The notes beneath the pieces are model-generated. The model was not told the DNA's origin, ran no database searches, and worked only from the letters and a program-made list of their open reading frames with translations. From Gracilariopsis chorda (Eukaryota > Rhodophyta > Florideophyceae > Gracilariales > Gracilariaceae): a stretch of 64,000 nt of DNA. The position numbers and the translations under genes are program-made. Positions 36,238 through 47,965 of this stretch are shown piece by piece (the stretch's first letter is position 1; every line of letters starts with the position of its first letter). Location: NCBI GenBank assembly GCA_003194525.1, contig NBIV01000010.1:496001-560000 (forward strand). Direction: 5' to 3'.

Positions 36238-37609
36238 ATGAGTTCTTCATCGCATTGGCCGCCATCACGACGTGGTGGACGCCGGTCAGGAACAGGCCGT
36301 CGTCCAAGACAGAATATACAGCCGGTGCATCATCGAGAAATAACTGATGAGCTTGCGCATGTGGACCTCGGAACTAGAACCGAGCTCCCGCAAAATTATA
36401 TGGAAACTCACAACCCTGAAGAGATTTACTTACACTACTCTCATTCTTCCGGCATTCAACAGGAACGAGGTAGTACGGTTATGCAATTAGCTGGGAGATC
36501 TCGCCAAGGCATTCACTATGGAGCAAAATATGTCTGGGATGCAAGGGCAGAAAGTAGTCTTCTAGGTCTCGCACGTCCGAGCTCTTCATATCCGGAGTAC
36601 CAACCAATCCCTCGCACACTTCCAGCGTGTTGTGAGACGTGCGGTACAAACGGCCATCGAGCACCTCGATGTCCTCTCAAAGATTCAGGGTGGGTGCTTC
36701 GTATTCGTATGTGCAAGTATTTTGGCGCAATTCTGCTTGGGGCAGAGACCGAAGGATCATGCTGTGGATATAAAAGCTCCACATCGCTTCGCGTTTCTTC
36801 CAGAAGAGTGCATATCCTTCGAAACTTGAAGACATATATCGGTTACGTTCTTTTCAAACGCTATCAATACACTTGAATATGTTATTTGCAACCGTTGTCA
36901 CATTCATGGATATGAAGTACTTTCGGGTTCCATGTCCGTCATTTCTTCGACTTCAGGGCAAGGTGTCGCTTTTTGTTCCAGTCCAGAACGTGTTCTACAC
37001 ATATTTGTGGTCAGAAGGTCTTCCCAGTCTTACTTGACGGGATTATTCTTCTTCTTTCACGAGAAGAATGGTGCATAACCCGAATATTCGATACTTGGTT
37101 CCAGTGTTATACGATCTCTTACAACCAAGACCAGACACTGTCCGACAGAGATATTCAGACCAGACGAAAGTGCTCGGAGGAGATCAAAAGCGGACGAGTC
37201 TACTCTGGACATCTATGCAGACGCTGTTCAGGAAAGAGTAGTTGTCCGGAACTATCAAGGTGCCCATGAAGCCCGAATCGAGGTGAGCTCCAGTGCAGGA
37301 CCGTTACCAGAAGATAGCCGAGGCAGACCTCTTGCAATGACAGCTTTCGTCATAGAGCCAAGTGGACTGTTCAGGTCGGAAGCCCCAGTTGCCCAGCTGG
37401 TAGGGGGAAGAGAATCCTATCACATGTCAACCGAAAATCTTCGACGTCGAGTTGTAAAGCACAAGCCCTTGAAGCCTGATTCCATTGACGCTGAGAAAGA
37501 GGCTTTTCTACTGCTCTACCCTTACGGTGAGAGTTATGCCTCGTATGATACAGCAACATGTAATTCATCAAGGGATGCGAACCACCGACACGAAAGGACC
37601 GTAACATGA
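36238..37609 (+). pseudogene. Decayed ORF of unknown family
   Basis: It begins at ATG 36238 with an Arg/Ser-rich start, runs to about 36640, then protein-like sequence hops between frames. One stretch (near 36600-36640) has C-x2-C-x4-H-x4-C, a zinc-knuckle-like motif in the first frame. Another piece (37150-37609) reads coherently through the segment from D-I-Y-A-D-A-V to L-L-L-Y-P-Y-G. The whole looks like an old multi-exon gene or transposon ORF. A Helitron- or PIF-like helicase leader was considered but not supported. Confidence 0.35.
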
Positions 37610-38369
37610 GAAGAACACTCTAAGCGAAGACTGTACACCGATACTGTGCTGTTGAACTCTGGTACACTTCTGCAGCAATGGTTGCCTCGTACTAGCAGAA
37701 ACATTGAAGACTTGAGACTTCGTTACTTGGAGACAGAACAGATCAGAGTGGTTGAAGAATGGGAGCTGCTGGCTGGAATGCATACTTGAACAGATGAGCG
37801 TGGCCCTCCCGGTAGACGCTTCGTTCCAGGTAATCACAAAAAATCTCCAGCGTACTGGAGACAAAAACCACTGGATGTGCAAGCAATGGTCGCTCGACTG
37901 GGCTCCCCGACCCTTTACGTCACAGTCATAATGTACTTATGAGGGGAAGAGATGAAAAGGCTTAGTATGGACAACGAAAACACCAGAGCATTTTCTCCAC
38001 AGGGAGACATAAGCCGTCCTTTTGATAGGCCAGATCTTAATGCAAGAGTGTACAACCATTATGCAAACTCAATCATGAAGGATCGTGGGTGTTTTCGTTA
38101 TGCTAGTTTGGCATGCAAAAGGCAAAGAATTAAAATGAACCAATAACGACTCTTCAAACCCAATTTTGAATGAATCGAATTTCTCAAAATAATTCCATAC
38201 ATAGCACAGAGCTAGTTTGCATGGGACAAAAGACTAGCAGTATGCTAGACATTTCCCAGTTTCTTTGGAGGTAAAACTAGGGCCAGACTCCACTAATACC
38301 TACCCTCTCAGGTGCACGTGGAATCCAAATCTTACTGGTCCTGAGCGAGTGCCACTTCAAATGGCAAAA

Positions 38370-38397
38370 TAGAATAGATAGAATAGATAGAATAGAT
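38370..38397. repeat. Microsatellite, AGAATAGAT repeated 3 times
   Basis: Three head-to-tail 9-bp units lie about 230 bp upstream of the zinc-finger transposase start. Confidence 0.85.
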
Positions 38398-38622
38398 ACA
38401 TAGCGTTTAAATAACCAAATAGCTTTGGCTTTCTATCACCCGTTGCCCGACCTGCTCCCTGCATCGCATGCTCTACCCCACGCCCTACGAAAAGACGCTC
38501 TGCATTACGTGCACCACCTCATCTACGTGCGCCATAATACTACGCTCCCCGATATCCCACTCCGCCACCACCCTCCCTTCTCTGTTTCCAAGCATCCCGT
38601 TCTCCGTTCTCCTTCCCCCGCC

Positions 38623-39123
38623 ATGATACCCTGTTTCCATCCCCGTTGCACCTTCTATGGCCGCACCGCGTTCTCTCTCCAGATTCACCAACGCAGGTGC
38701 CCTCATCGACTCACCCCCGACGAACGCCCTTCCTCCTCCACCAACGCTCCCGTCCAGTTCCCTCCAAGGACCAAGCGACGAAAATCCGTTCCAAACCTCT
38801 TCACCATTCCTCCTCCCACTCCCTCACACCGCCCCTCCGACAACGTCCCCCTCGCCGAAGATGAACCCTATCACATCCAACAGGCCTCCCTTTCCCTCCA
38901 AACACAAGACGCATACCACATGGCAAGTCAGGCCCTCTGTTCAGTCTTCTCCTCAAACCCACCTCCCCATACCTCGTCCCAATCCCCCTCCCCTCTCCTC
39001 AACAACCCCCATCTCGAGCAACTCGTCCTCTGCATCTCCTCCATCACTTCCTCCTTCAGCACACGCAAAGCTGACGAACTCATCTCCCTTCTCAACCACC
39101 CAGACTTCTCCAAGTCATCCTTC
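38623..39123 (+). pseudogene. Zinc-finger transposase-like gene, 5' part (interrupted)
   Basis: From ATG 38623 the frame encodes an N-terminal CCHC zinc finger (Cys4, Cys9, His22, Cys26), a Pro/Ser-rich linker and a helical region, ending at a codon boundary where the chromovirus LTR begins. The architecture (finger at the extreme N-terminus, then an N-P-D-F-like motif) resembles Plavaka-type (CMC superfamily) transposases. The family call is inference from pattern only. The frame also extends upstream of 38623 without an ATG. The gene continues after the retroelement at 48799. Confidence 0.6.
39119..39123. repeat. Target-site duplication of the chromovirus, left
   Basis: CCTTC immediately before the left LTR, repeated at 48794-48798 after the right LTR. 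Confidence 0.93.
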
Positions 39124-39952
39124 TGTAGTGCAACGCCCTCAGGGAGGGATTCTTGGTACTTGAACGCTTTCCCGATATTATCGGTTGTGTAGTGTGTATA
39201 TGAACTACGCCCCACAATGGTGGGTATGGACACGTGGCACACGGTTTTGGGCCAATTGGCGGTTGGCCACAGTAGTGGATGTTGCCACGAAATATGGAGT
39301 ATTTTAGTTAATATTATTTATTATTTTCACACCCATTTCTGGGAAGCTAGTACTTAGTGCGACGGCGCACTGCCGTCGCACCAGTTAAACCTTCCCCAAC
39401 AAGGGACCCCAACCTGGGGAATTGGCTCTAGTTGTTGCCGCTTGCGCGCGTGCTCTACTCCTCCTTGGAGGGAAACGCCGTAAACCACGGGACATCTAAC
39501 CCCCTTGCATATCTAAAGAAGCCCATCCTTGGGAGTATAATTGTTCCAATCACATTGGTGTTTCGCCCTGTATAGGGAGTCCTGTCCACCGGCATTGCCG
39601 TATCTGTTCGTCGCTCTCGCGACCCACTTCGTCCTTCCTTCCTCCTCTTCGCCCTTCTTTCTTCCTCTTTTTAGGGTAGCACCTCCCGCTATCCGCGGCC
39701 CTCGTCTGCGCATCCGCTCACACGCCCCCACTTACGTGGAAACATACCTCTACTGAGGATCACACCCCCGCTCACGCGGATACCGATTCTTCGCCTTCAC
39801 CTCCCTGCGCGAGTCGCGACAGGTGTCCCTGGTCTTACAAACCGGCTTCGCCATGACACCTCTGGGAGGGCTCCACCCAACTGGCTTCACCTCGTGAGAG
39901 GAAGATCCCGAACGTCTTTCGGTGTTTTTCCCCTTTGGGGCATTGCAGCACA
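39124..39952 (+). repeat. Left LTR of chromovirus
   Basis: 829 bp, TGTAGTGCAACG...CACA. It contains an AT-rich block near 39306-39330, an 8-bp stem GCGACGGC/GCCGTCGC at 39359-39379, CCCCA/TGGGG at 39407-39419 and TATAATT near 39536. Confidence 0.95.
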
Positions 39953-39955
39953 AAG

Positions 39956-39968
39956 TGGGCTCCCGACC
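39956..39968 (+). promoter_or_regulatory. Primer-binding site of chromovirus
   Basis: TGGGCTCCCGACC begins three bases after the LTR with the expected TGG. It would pair with a tRNA ending in GGTCGGGAGCCCA; the tRNA species is not assigned. Confidence 0.6.
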
Positions 39969-40057
39969 TAGAATCGGTTTTTGTTTTCCCTCTTACGAGG
40001 TTTGTTTTTATTTACCGGAGGTTCCGTGATCGTTTCCAGTCGTAACGGTATTTTCTC

Positions 40058-42232
40058 ATGTCGAGAAATCCCTCCGAAGCGGAGCCAGTGGTTACGCGTA
40101 GTCGCTCCCGCGACAACGCTGACACTTCTGAAGTTCGGTTCGTACCCCGTATCCCTATACGGACAAGTTCCAGCCGTACTGGTGCCGCTTCATCGCGGAA
40201 TGATACCCCCGACAGGGAACCCCGGAACCTCCTTTTGCCCTCGTTATCACCCCCGCAGGGGAATGCAGCATCGAGTCCGGCTGTTGCCGCAGTTCCCCAG
40301 GCACCCCGGCCTGCTCCCGCTGTCGCGGCTTCAAGCCGCCGTGGAACGGGCGATAACAACCCCCAGGGGACTCCACTGGAATCCCAGGTCCGCGCTCTGT
40401 GGACCGCCCATGACACCCTTGTAGGGGAGCTAAAATCCCTATAAGAGGTGGTATTGGCAACCCCCGTAAAGGAGGTCGCCGAGGAACTCCGTATTTTACG
40501 GTCTGAAGTCAACTCTGTGTTGGAGAGTTTGGGACAACCCGCCACCTTCATCGAAGGAGTTGAAGCCCGATTTGATCAGATTAGTGCCCTCCTGGAGACG
40601 CTGGAGCAGTTCGTCCTCATGGACAAACCATCCCCGGATGATCCGGTAAACGAGGCATCGCACAACGACCAGCTTGCTGGGAAGAAGAAACGCCGTCATC
40701 GACGGAAACACCACCGAAGATATTCGGACTCCGATTCTTCGACATCGTCGGACTCATCCCGAAACCATTCGGTTAGCTCGAGCTCCTCGGACTCCGACTC
40801 AGAGGACGAGAAGCGAGGCTACTCCTCCCGCTCGAAGCGGTCATCGGCCACTGAAAGTGTGGTCCGAACCCGCCAGAAGGGGAGAAGACACCCCGGTCTT
40901 CGGGAATTGAAACCGACAAACCCGGATTACCGGAAGCTTTTATCATACCGGTACTACCGGCTCGAAGACTCGTCACTTGGACGTACGCCCCGTGGTACGG
41001 GAAAGGTGCGAGAATGCATTAAGCGAATGCAGCTCTCGCTCCAGAACCAGTATTTTACTGGAGAGGACCCAGTCCTAGTACTGGATTTCCTATCCCGCTT
41101 TATAGCGGAGGCCGATATCCTCGGTATGAATGAGGGACAAGCCTATTTGGCTTTACCGTATTTCTTACGGGGAATGGCGGAGGACCAATAGAACTCTGTC
41201 AGAGGATCTTCTCGTACCTCCGAGGGAGGAGTTATTTGCTGGCCAGAGGCTGTGCAGTATCTACTGCGCTCCTACGCCACAAACACCGCTATTCAGCAGG
41301 CTATCCTCGCTTTGCGAGATACACCCCAGCGTGCTGGAGAGATCGAGACCGATTACTCGGTGCGCCTTAACAAGGCTTTCCACAGATGTGGTAACGTATA
41401 CCCCGCTGGGGAGCGCAGTACCATGTTCATCGATGGTCTTGACCCGGCAATCCGGAGTTTAGTTACCCGTTATCGGGAGGACAAGCGGAGGATCACCTAT
41501 CTCGAGCTGGTCCAACACGCCCGAGCGGAAGGGGATGCACTTCGTGCAAGAACTCCGAACAATCGGTCTAAATCCGCCAAGGCGTTGTTGCTAGAAAGCG
41601 AAGCTTCCTCACTCCCGCTCACCGCGGATGGGAACCCTGGACAGGGATTTGATACCGTGCATTTAGTGCAGGAGGATGGTGTGTCGATACCCACCAGTGA
41701 TTTACCGTCAACGATGGAGATGACCCGTGATAAGGGAACGGAAGACGCCGTTTTGTACGGTGGTAACAGTCGGGTTCAACCCCAACGACTCCCGTTTTCA
41801 AACGGTCAATCCCGTTATCAACGGCCTGGATGGACTGACACCTGCCCTGCGGTTCGCTTCTCCGATACTCGGAATAATAATCCGCGTGTCGCGGTATTGG
41901 CTCTCATTTGCCACCTGTGCTATGCCCATGGCCATACCTCCCCTCAGTGTATTTGTTCACTGAAGTATATGGCCAAGGTGGTGGCAAATTATGAGGCCCT
42001 CACTCCAGAGGAGAAATGTTCCGTCCCGACGGCTTCCTACCTCCGTGCTAAAACGGACTTTTCCCATGCCCTACCACAGACCCCGCGTGCGCGGCAAGCT
42101 TCATACACCCCGATTCGGGAGATCACGCAACCATCCGTTGCAACCACCGCTTATGCGGATAGAAACCCCCGTCAACGGGATGAAACACTCGTTGTCGAGG
42201 AAACCAACCCACCGCCGAAGGCGGAAAACTAA
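40058..42232 (+). pseudogene. gag: gag of chromovirus
   Basis: One frame of about 724 codons from ATG 40058 to TAA 42230-42232, interrupted by TAA at 40442-40444 and TAG at 41189-41191. The N-terminal third is Ser/Arg/Pro-rich, followed by a short helical part and a run of Lys/Arg/His and Ser/Asp residues. A capsid-like helical region follows (about residues 300-500). One zinc knuckle, C-H-L-C-x4-H-x4-C, starts at residue 618. There is no frameshift in 2.2 kb. The pol frame overlaps the last codons in -1 register, next to GGAAAAC at 42223-42229. Confidence 0.88.
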
Positions 42233-42249
42233 CTGAGGGAGTCTCCACT

Positions 42250-45200
42250 TTGGGAGAGGCGTCCTCAAGAACGAGGCTGTTGGCGCCCGAGGCATCCTCG
42301 CCTCGCTCCCCGGTGAAAGTCCTCTCGAGGAAAGACACTGCTGACGCGGACTCTGCGCACCTCGGTGTGTTGCGTCGCCCGTGGATACGGAGTAAAAATC
42401 CCCGGATTCCCGGTAGAGTCTTGGTCTTGGCCAAGCGCAATTACAAGGTCTATGCCGACCTTGGCCTTGATCCCCAGTTTATGGTGAGGTTTCTCACTGT
42501 CCTGGATACAGGTGCAGGCCCCAACTTTGTTGTGGAATCATTGTTACCCCCGCTTGTGCGGTCACGTATCCGCTCTGACGCGGTCCCTGACATTTCGGAT
42601 GCGAACAACAATCCGTTACAAACTGTGGGCACAGTGGACCTCGTCGTGAGACTTGGTACCTCTGTGGTGAAGTTGGACTTCATCGTTTGCCGTTCATTGG
42701 CAGCACCAGTGATACTGGGATGTGATTACTGCATCAGATTTGTCGACGCAATCAGGCCCCGCCTCAGGCGTGTAGAACTTGACGACGGATCGTCGGTTCC
42801 GATTGTTCGCCGCCCGCTAAAGCGGTCCTCTCGGAAACAAGTTCCGCTCCCTGCTGCGCAGGAACCACCGCCCGCGTCCCGCGAGTCCACCAAGCTCCGC
42901 GTCGCTGCCTCGGTTTCTATACCGGCCGAGTCCCAAGTCTGGGTGCAGGTAAATTCTCGTCAACACGGTCTTCGGGTTATACAACCCCTCGCCTTGTTGT
43001 ACGAGAAATCCCAGCTGGCGCTGGTTAATAGAATTGTCTCCATTTCCCCGGATGTTCCTTTCCGGATATTGGTTGCCAACCTTGGCAAACACCCCCAGTA
43101 TCTGGTAAAACACCAAGTAATTGGGAGTGTAACCCCCCATCCTATGGGAATGCTGCCAACAAAGATGACAGCCGCCGATGTACTCGGAGTTACCACCTCT
43201 TCTGAGGAGTTCGCCCCGCCGTCCGAAGACGTCAAGTCTAAGGAGGGGGAGGAAACCGCTACTTCAGCGTCGAACATACCGAGTAACTCGGAATTGCGAA
43301 CCACACCTGTTCCACAGGACAATGCTCCATCGAGCAACGACCGGATTGATCCGGAAAAGGCACTTGAAGCGCTGGACTTTAGCCACGTGCCAGAGTCGCG
43401 CCGCGACAAACTCCGTACCATGTTAGGGGAATTCACCACAATGTGGGATGGCTCGCTTGGCGAGATTAACGCAACGGAACACCGGATCAATTTAATCCCC
43501 GGTGCGCGACCGGTTGCACAACTCCCTTACAGGGCAGGTCCGAAAGCTTGGGAAGAGGAGCAGTCCCAAGTGGACAAGATGCTCCGCGCAGGTGTGATTG
43601 AGCCCGCTCAATCACCCTGGGCATCCCCAGTTGTACTGGCTTTAAAGGCCGACGGAACCTGGAGGTTCTGTGTCGACTACCGCCGGCTCAATGCCGTGAC
43701 CGTTAGGGACACGTACCCTATCCCTCGTATGGACGAGTGCATTGACTCCCTTGGAGACGCCACCGTGTTCACGGCCCTTGATGCCAATTGGGGATATTGG
43801 CAAGTACCTGTCAGACAGGCGGATCGCGACAAAACCGCATTCACCTGCCACGCAGGAACGTACCGCTTCAAGCGGATGCCATTTGGGCTAACCAACGCCC
43901 CCGCCACCTTTCAGCGTGCAGTAGATATTCTACTCAACCGCTTCAAGTGGCGGAGCCGTCTGGTCTACCTTGATGATATTATCATCTTCTCCAACTCGTT
44001 GGACAACCATCTCACTCACGTCCGAGACGTACTGACCGTACTCCGCGATGCGGGAATTACCCTCAAGTTGAGGAAATGCGAGTTTTTCACAGATACTGTG
44101 AAGTATCTGGGTCACATTATCCGTCCTGGACGGTTAGCGATCGAGAAAGCTCGGGTCAAATCCCTCGTTGAGGCGAAAGAACCCCGTACTCAAACGGAAC
44201 TGCGCTCCTTTTTGGGGCTGGTCAACGTCTATCGACGGTTTATCCCGAACTTTTCGGATACTGCGGCGCCCCTAAACGCGTTGTTGCGAAAGGGGAACCC
44301 CCCAAAACTGGGAACATTTACGCCCGAGCAATCGGAAGCTTTTAACTCCTCGAAGGAGGCTGTCACATCAGCACCAATCCTACATCTCCCAAAACTTGGG
44401 TTGCGATACTCCGTAGATACGGACTCGAGCGACTACCAAGTCGGGTGTGCTCTTTTTCAAACCACCCCCGAGGGGGAACGACATCCAATTGGTTATTGGT
44501 CACGTTCGCTCAATGTTCATGAGCGGAACTACTCCGTATCGGAGAAAGAGTGCCTCGCCGTCGTATGGGCGATGACCACTCTGCGCCCCTACCTTATGGG
44601 AATTCACTTCACCGTGTACACGGATCATTCCTCATTGAGGTGGTTAATGAATATCTCCGACCCGTCGGGACGCCTCATGCGCTGGAGACTCGGCCTCGCG
44701 GAATATGACTTTCAAGTCATTTATAAAAAGGGCGCGCAGAACACCCAAGCCGACGCCTTGTCGCGGTTACCCACAAGTGGGGAAGCACTCCCAACGGAGG
44801 ATGATGAAGTCCCATGTTTCATGGCCATAGACCCGGATGGTCCGGAATGTGCCGTTGAGGCTGGGCCAGAGAACTGGGACGAGGATGCTGATTTTGACGA
44901 ACTACTCGCATCGCCAGATGAATCTGAGAACCCGTTACCGGGAAACTTTTTACCGGTATCACCGGAAGAAATGATCCGAAAACAATTCGGCGACCCATTC
45001 TGTATGAGGATTCGTGCCCGTCTTAACGGTGGTGAAGATCTCCCTTTCGGGGTAAACGACAAAGGCTACCTCGTAAGGAAGGTCGAAGCCCGCCCACAGA
45101 TTGTGGTACCTCATTCCCTGCAGTCGCTGGTGTTACATCTATCACACTACGCCCCCATTGGAGGTCACCCAGGTGGGAGGAAACTCTACCTAACCCTGCA

Positions 45201-47517
45201 AAGGGATTTCTATTGGCCCGCCATGGCGGTGGATTGCTACGCAACCGTGCGGTTTTGTAGCGAATGCGCGAAGAATCGCGTCAAGCTCCGCAAAAATGCG
45301 AAGAAGATGAAACTATTCCCCGCAAGGGCGCCGCTCGAGTTTATCGCGATCGATATTCTCGGACCACTACTCACCACGAAACGTGGAAACAAGTTTCTAC
45401 TTGTCATTACCGACCGCTTTTCTAAGCTGGTACGGACTGTCCCTCTTCGGAGGATAACCGCTCTCACGGTGGCCCAGGCTCTGGTGACGCACTAGATTTT
45501 TGTCTACGGTCCCCCTGTGGAGGTGCTCTCCAATAACGGGAAACAGTTCGTGAGCAAGTTCTTCCAGGATGTTTGTCGCATCCTGGATGTCAAGAACTTG
45601 TTCACGACTACCTACCACCCCCAGTGTAATGGGCAAGTTGAACGGTTTAACCGGACGTTACTCGCGGCGTTACGTTCCTACGTCGCAGACCACCCAAAGA
45701 AATGGGACATGTACGCTGATGCGGTAACCTATGCGTACAATACGCAGGTAAACCGGACTACCGGAGTTTCGCCATTCGAGTTGGTTCTATCTAGAACACC
45801 CCCGCCTGTGGCGCTGGAACCCCAAGCTACCTTGGACAATTTCCCATCTGGGGGTATCTACCGGCAACAATGGAAGCAATGGCTTTCCAAGCTGGTCCCC
45901 GCTGCGCGGATGTCGATGGCACGGGCCCAAGCCGCTTACAAGCGGGATTTTGATGCTCGCTTGCGAAGGAAACTGTCCCCGATTCGGGCGAATAACTACG
46001 TCTTCATCAGGAAGGAGCACTACAACCCGGAACGGGAGAAGCGCCATAAACTCTCGCCTGTGGCGGATGGACCATTCAAAGTCATCTCTGTGAACACCGA
46101 CACTGTCGTGGTAGAGATGGGCGACACGCACGAACGGATCTCCCGTGATCGTGTTGTCCTTGCCCCTCCTCCCTCGTCAGAGGTGGTCCTGGATCCAGGC
46201 AACCCCGTTTCTACGGGCTCTGCAACACCGGAACCATCCGGGAGTACTAGGCCTACGGTACTACCACACCCCAGCCGGGGACTCTCAGACCTACCGACTC
46301 TGTCGGACTCACCGGCTCAGCCGGGTAATTCGGGCCTCTCAGCACCCGTCCCTACCACGTCTGCTCCACTGGCGCGCATTTATACCCGACAGGCGGGGAA
46401 TGTTATCCCTTATCCCGCCGCTCCGTCTAAGAAGGGGGAGGAGAACACTCGTTTTCGAGGAACGATATCGCCGTCGCAACGGGAAGTTGAAACGCAGCTA
46501 CCGCACACCCCTGTCAGGGAGGGATCCCCGTTACGGGAGTATGGCGACGATTGCCCTCAACCCCCTGAGCAGGGCGATGCCTCGAAGCCGCCGTTGACGG
46601 AAGTCCCCGCGGAAGCGGTTCAATCAGGTCGAGCAGACCCGCGCCCCGCATAGAAGAGGCGCCCAGATACACCAGCGCCGCTGGGAAATCCCCACACCCA
46701 ACCTGGGGAAAAAGGCAGCCAAGCCGCAGCCGAAGCTTCAGGCCCTGGCCAGCAAGCGCCGGAAACGCCTCCCATCGTCGACGGAATTGAAGCCCCCGTT
46801 CCGGGGAATAATTTGCGCCACCTCCCGCAACGCTGCGGGGAAGAACCGAGGAACTCGGAAAAAGCCCAGGCCATCGCACGCTCGAAACCGGTCATACCGG
46901 ACGCTGCTCCTCCGCGTGGAGACGGTGCACCGCACTTAGCGGCCAAGCCCCTGAAAAGGGTGTCATCGGCACCTGCCCGGCACCCCCCAAAGGGGAATTT
47001 TGACCAAAATACCGGTGTACCGGAGTTAGCCCCAGGCAACCCGTCAGTAGCCCGGGACACCACGGCATCGCCGGAACGTATGGTACAGAGCGCTCGTGCG
47101 CCTGGCAGGAAGGCGGTTTGCCACCCAATCACCGTGTCGCACGGGACCCCCCAGGGGATTGTGGAAATGCCGATTCCGCAGGAGCGGTCATCTTCCCGCA
47201 AACTCGCGGTTCCTGAGCTCAACCGCGAAGGCGGAGCCCACGTCCCCCGCCGACTGGCGGTTCGCCCGCAATACCGTGGAAGCGGAAATGAACCTGCCCC
47301 AATGGGGAATGACTTGCCTGTGAAAACCGTGGCACCACACACCCTCTTGAGGGATATCTTCCCGCATGAGCAGCGGCCGCTATCACAGCGCACGGCAACG
47401 CCGGAGTTATCGCCGAACACCCTGCTAAGGGACATTATACCGCACAGCGGGCAGCCCCCGCAAGAAGTACAACCACCACCCGGCACGGCCAGCAGGTCTA
47501 CGAACGAGAGTTCGTAG
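42250..47517 (+). pseudogene. pol: pol of chromovirus (protease, RT, RNase H, integrase)
   Basis: One reading frame, interrupted only by TAG at 45493-45495 and 46651-46653. Domains in order: aspartic protease (D-T-G at residues 86-88); reverse transcriptase (F-C-V-D-Y-R, P-F-G-L-T-N-A-P and Y-L-D-D at residue 573); RNase H (V-D-T-D-S-S); integrase zinc region (H-H-C-C); and catalytic core with I-D-I-L, then S-N-N-G where S/T-D-N-G is expected (AAT at 45532-45534), then the glutamate in N-G-Q-V-E-R-F. So the second catalytic Asp is Asn. The C-terminal 600 residues are Pro/Gly/Ser-rich. The frame is open in -1 relative to gag from before 42232, suggesting a Gag-Pol frameshift fusion. Confidence 0.93.
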
Positions 47518-47798
47518 TAGACCGACTTGTCGGACACACCTGGGACCAGGATGGTATTCTACAATACCGCGTCCGCTGGTACGGGTACGACCCCAGTGGG
47601 GATACGTGGGAGCCAATTGAACACCTCCCACGGTCGCAGGTCCTTGCGACACCACCGTCAAACCGGAACTGCAGCCCCAGCCACGCTGGTTACTGCCCAA
47701 GCTGGGTAACGTTGCCGCGCGAATGGAGGGCGATAGGAAAGGATAACAAGGCAAGGTCCGTCGAAGACGGGGAACTCAAACGAGAATCACCGTTCTAA
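47493..47798 (+). pseudogene. Chromodomain and C-terminal tail of chromovirus pol
   Basis: In a frame shifted from the rest of pol, residues encoded by about 47500-47640 form a chromodomain: a V-V-D-R-L-V-G-H lead, Y-R-V-R-W-Y-G-Y and the D-T-W-E-P core, then L-P-R-S-Q. In chromoviruses this domain binds modified histone tails and targets integration. It ends at TAA 47796-47798 after a basic tail. A 1-2 base indel upstream has detached it from pol. Confidence 0.85.
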
Positions 47799-47953
47799 AC
47801 GGGAAAGTTTATTCAACGGAGCAGCTAGCTCCCCACAACACTATACTACACTAGCTGGCTATGCCAGGAAAGGAGAACCGGAAACGGCGCACGCGCTTTT
47901 ATCACCCATTTTCTTCTGGGAACCCTCCGCGTCCGCGGTCGTTTTCCCGTCTT

Positions 47954-47965
47954 AGGGGGGAAATA
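47954..47965 (+). promoter_or_regulatory. Polypurine tract of chromovirus
   Basis: AGGGGGGAAATA lies directly before the right LTR, the expected plus-strand priming site. Confidence 0.8.

Noticed and set aside
36238..37609. Helitron helicase leader
   Set aside because: Some pieces recall helitron N-terminal style, but no Rep HUH motif or helicase motifs appear in any frame.
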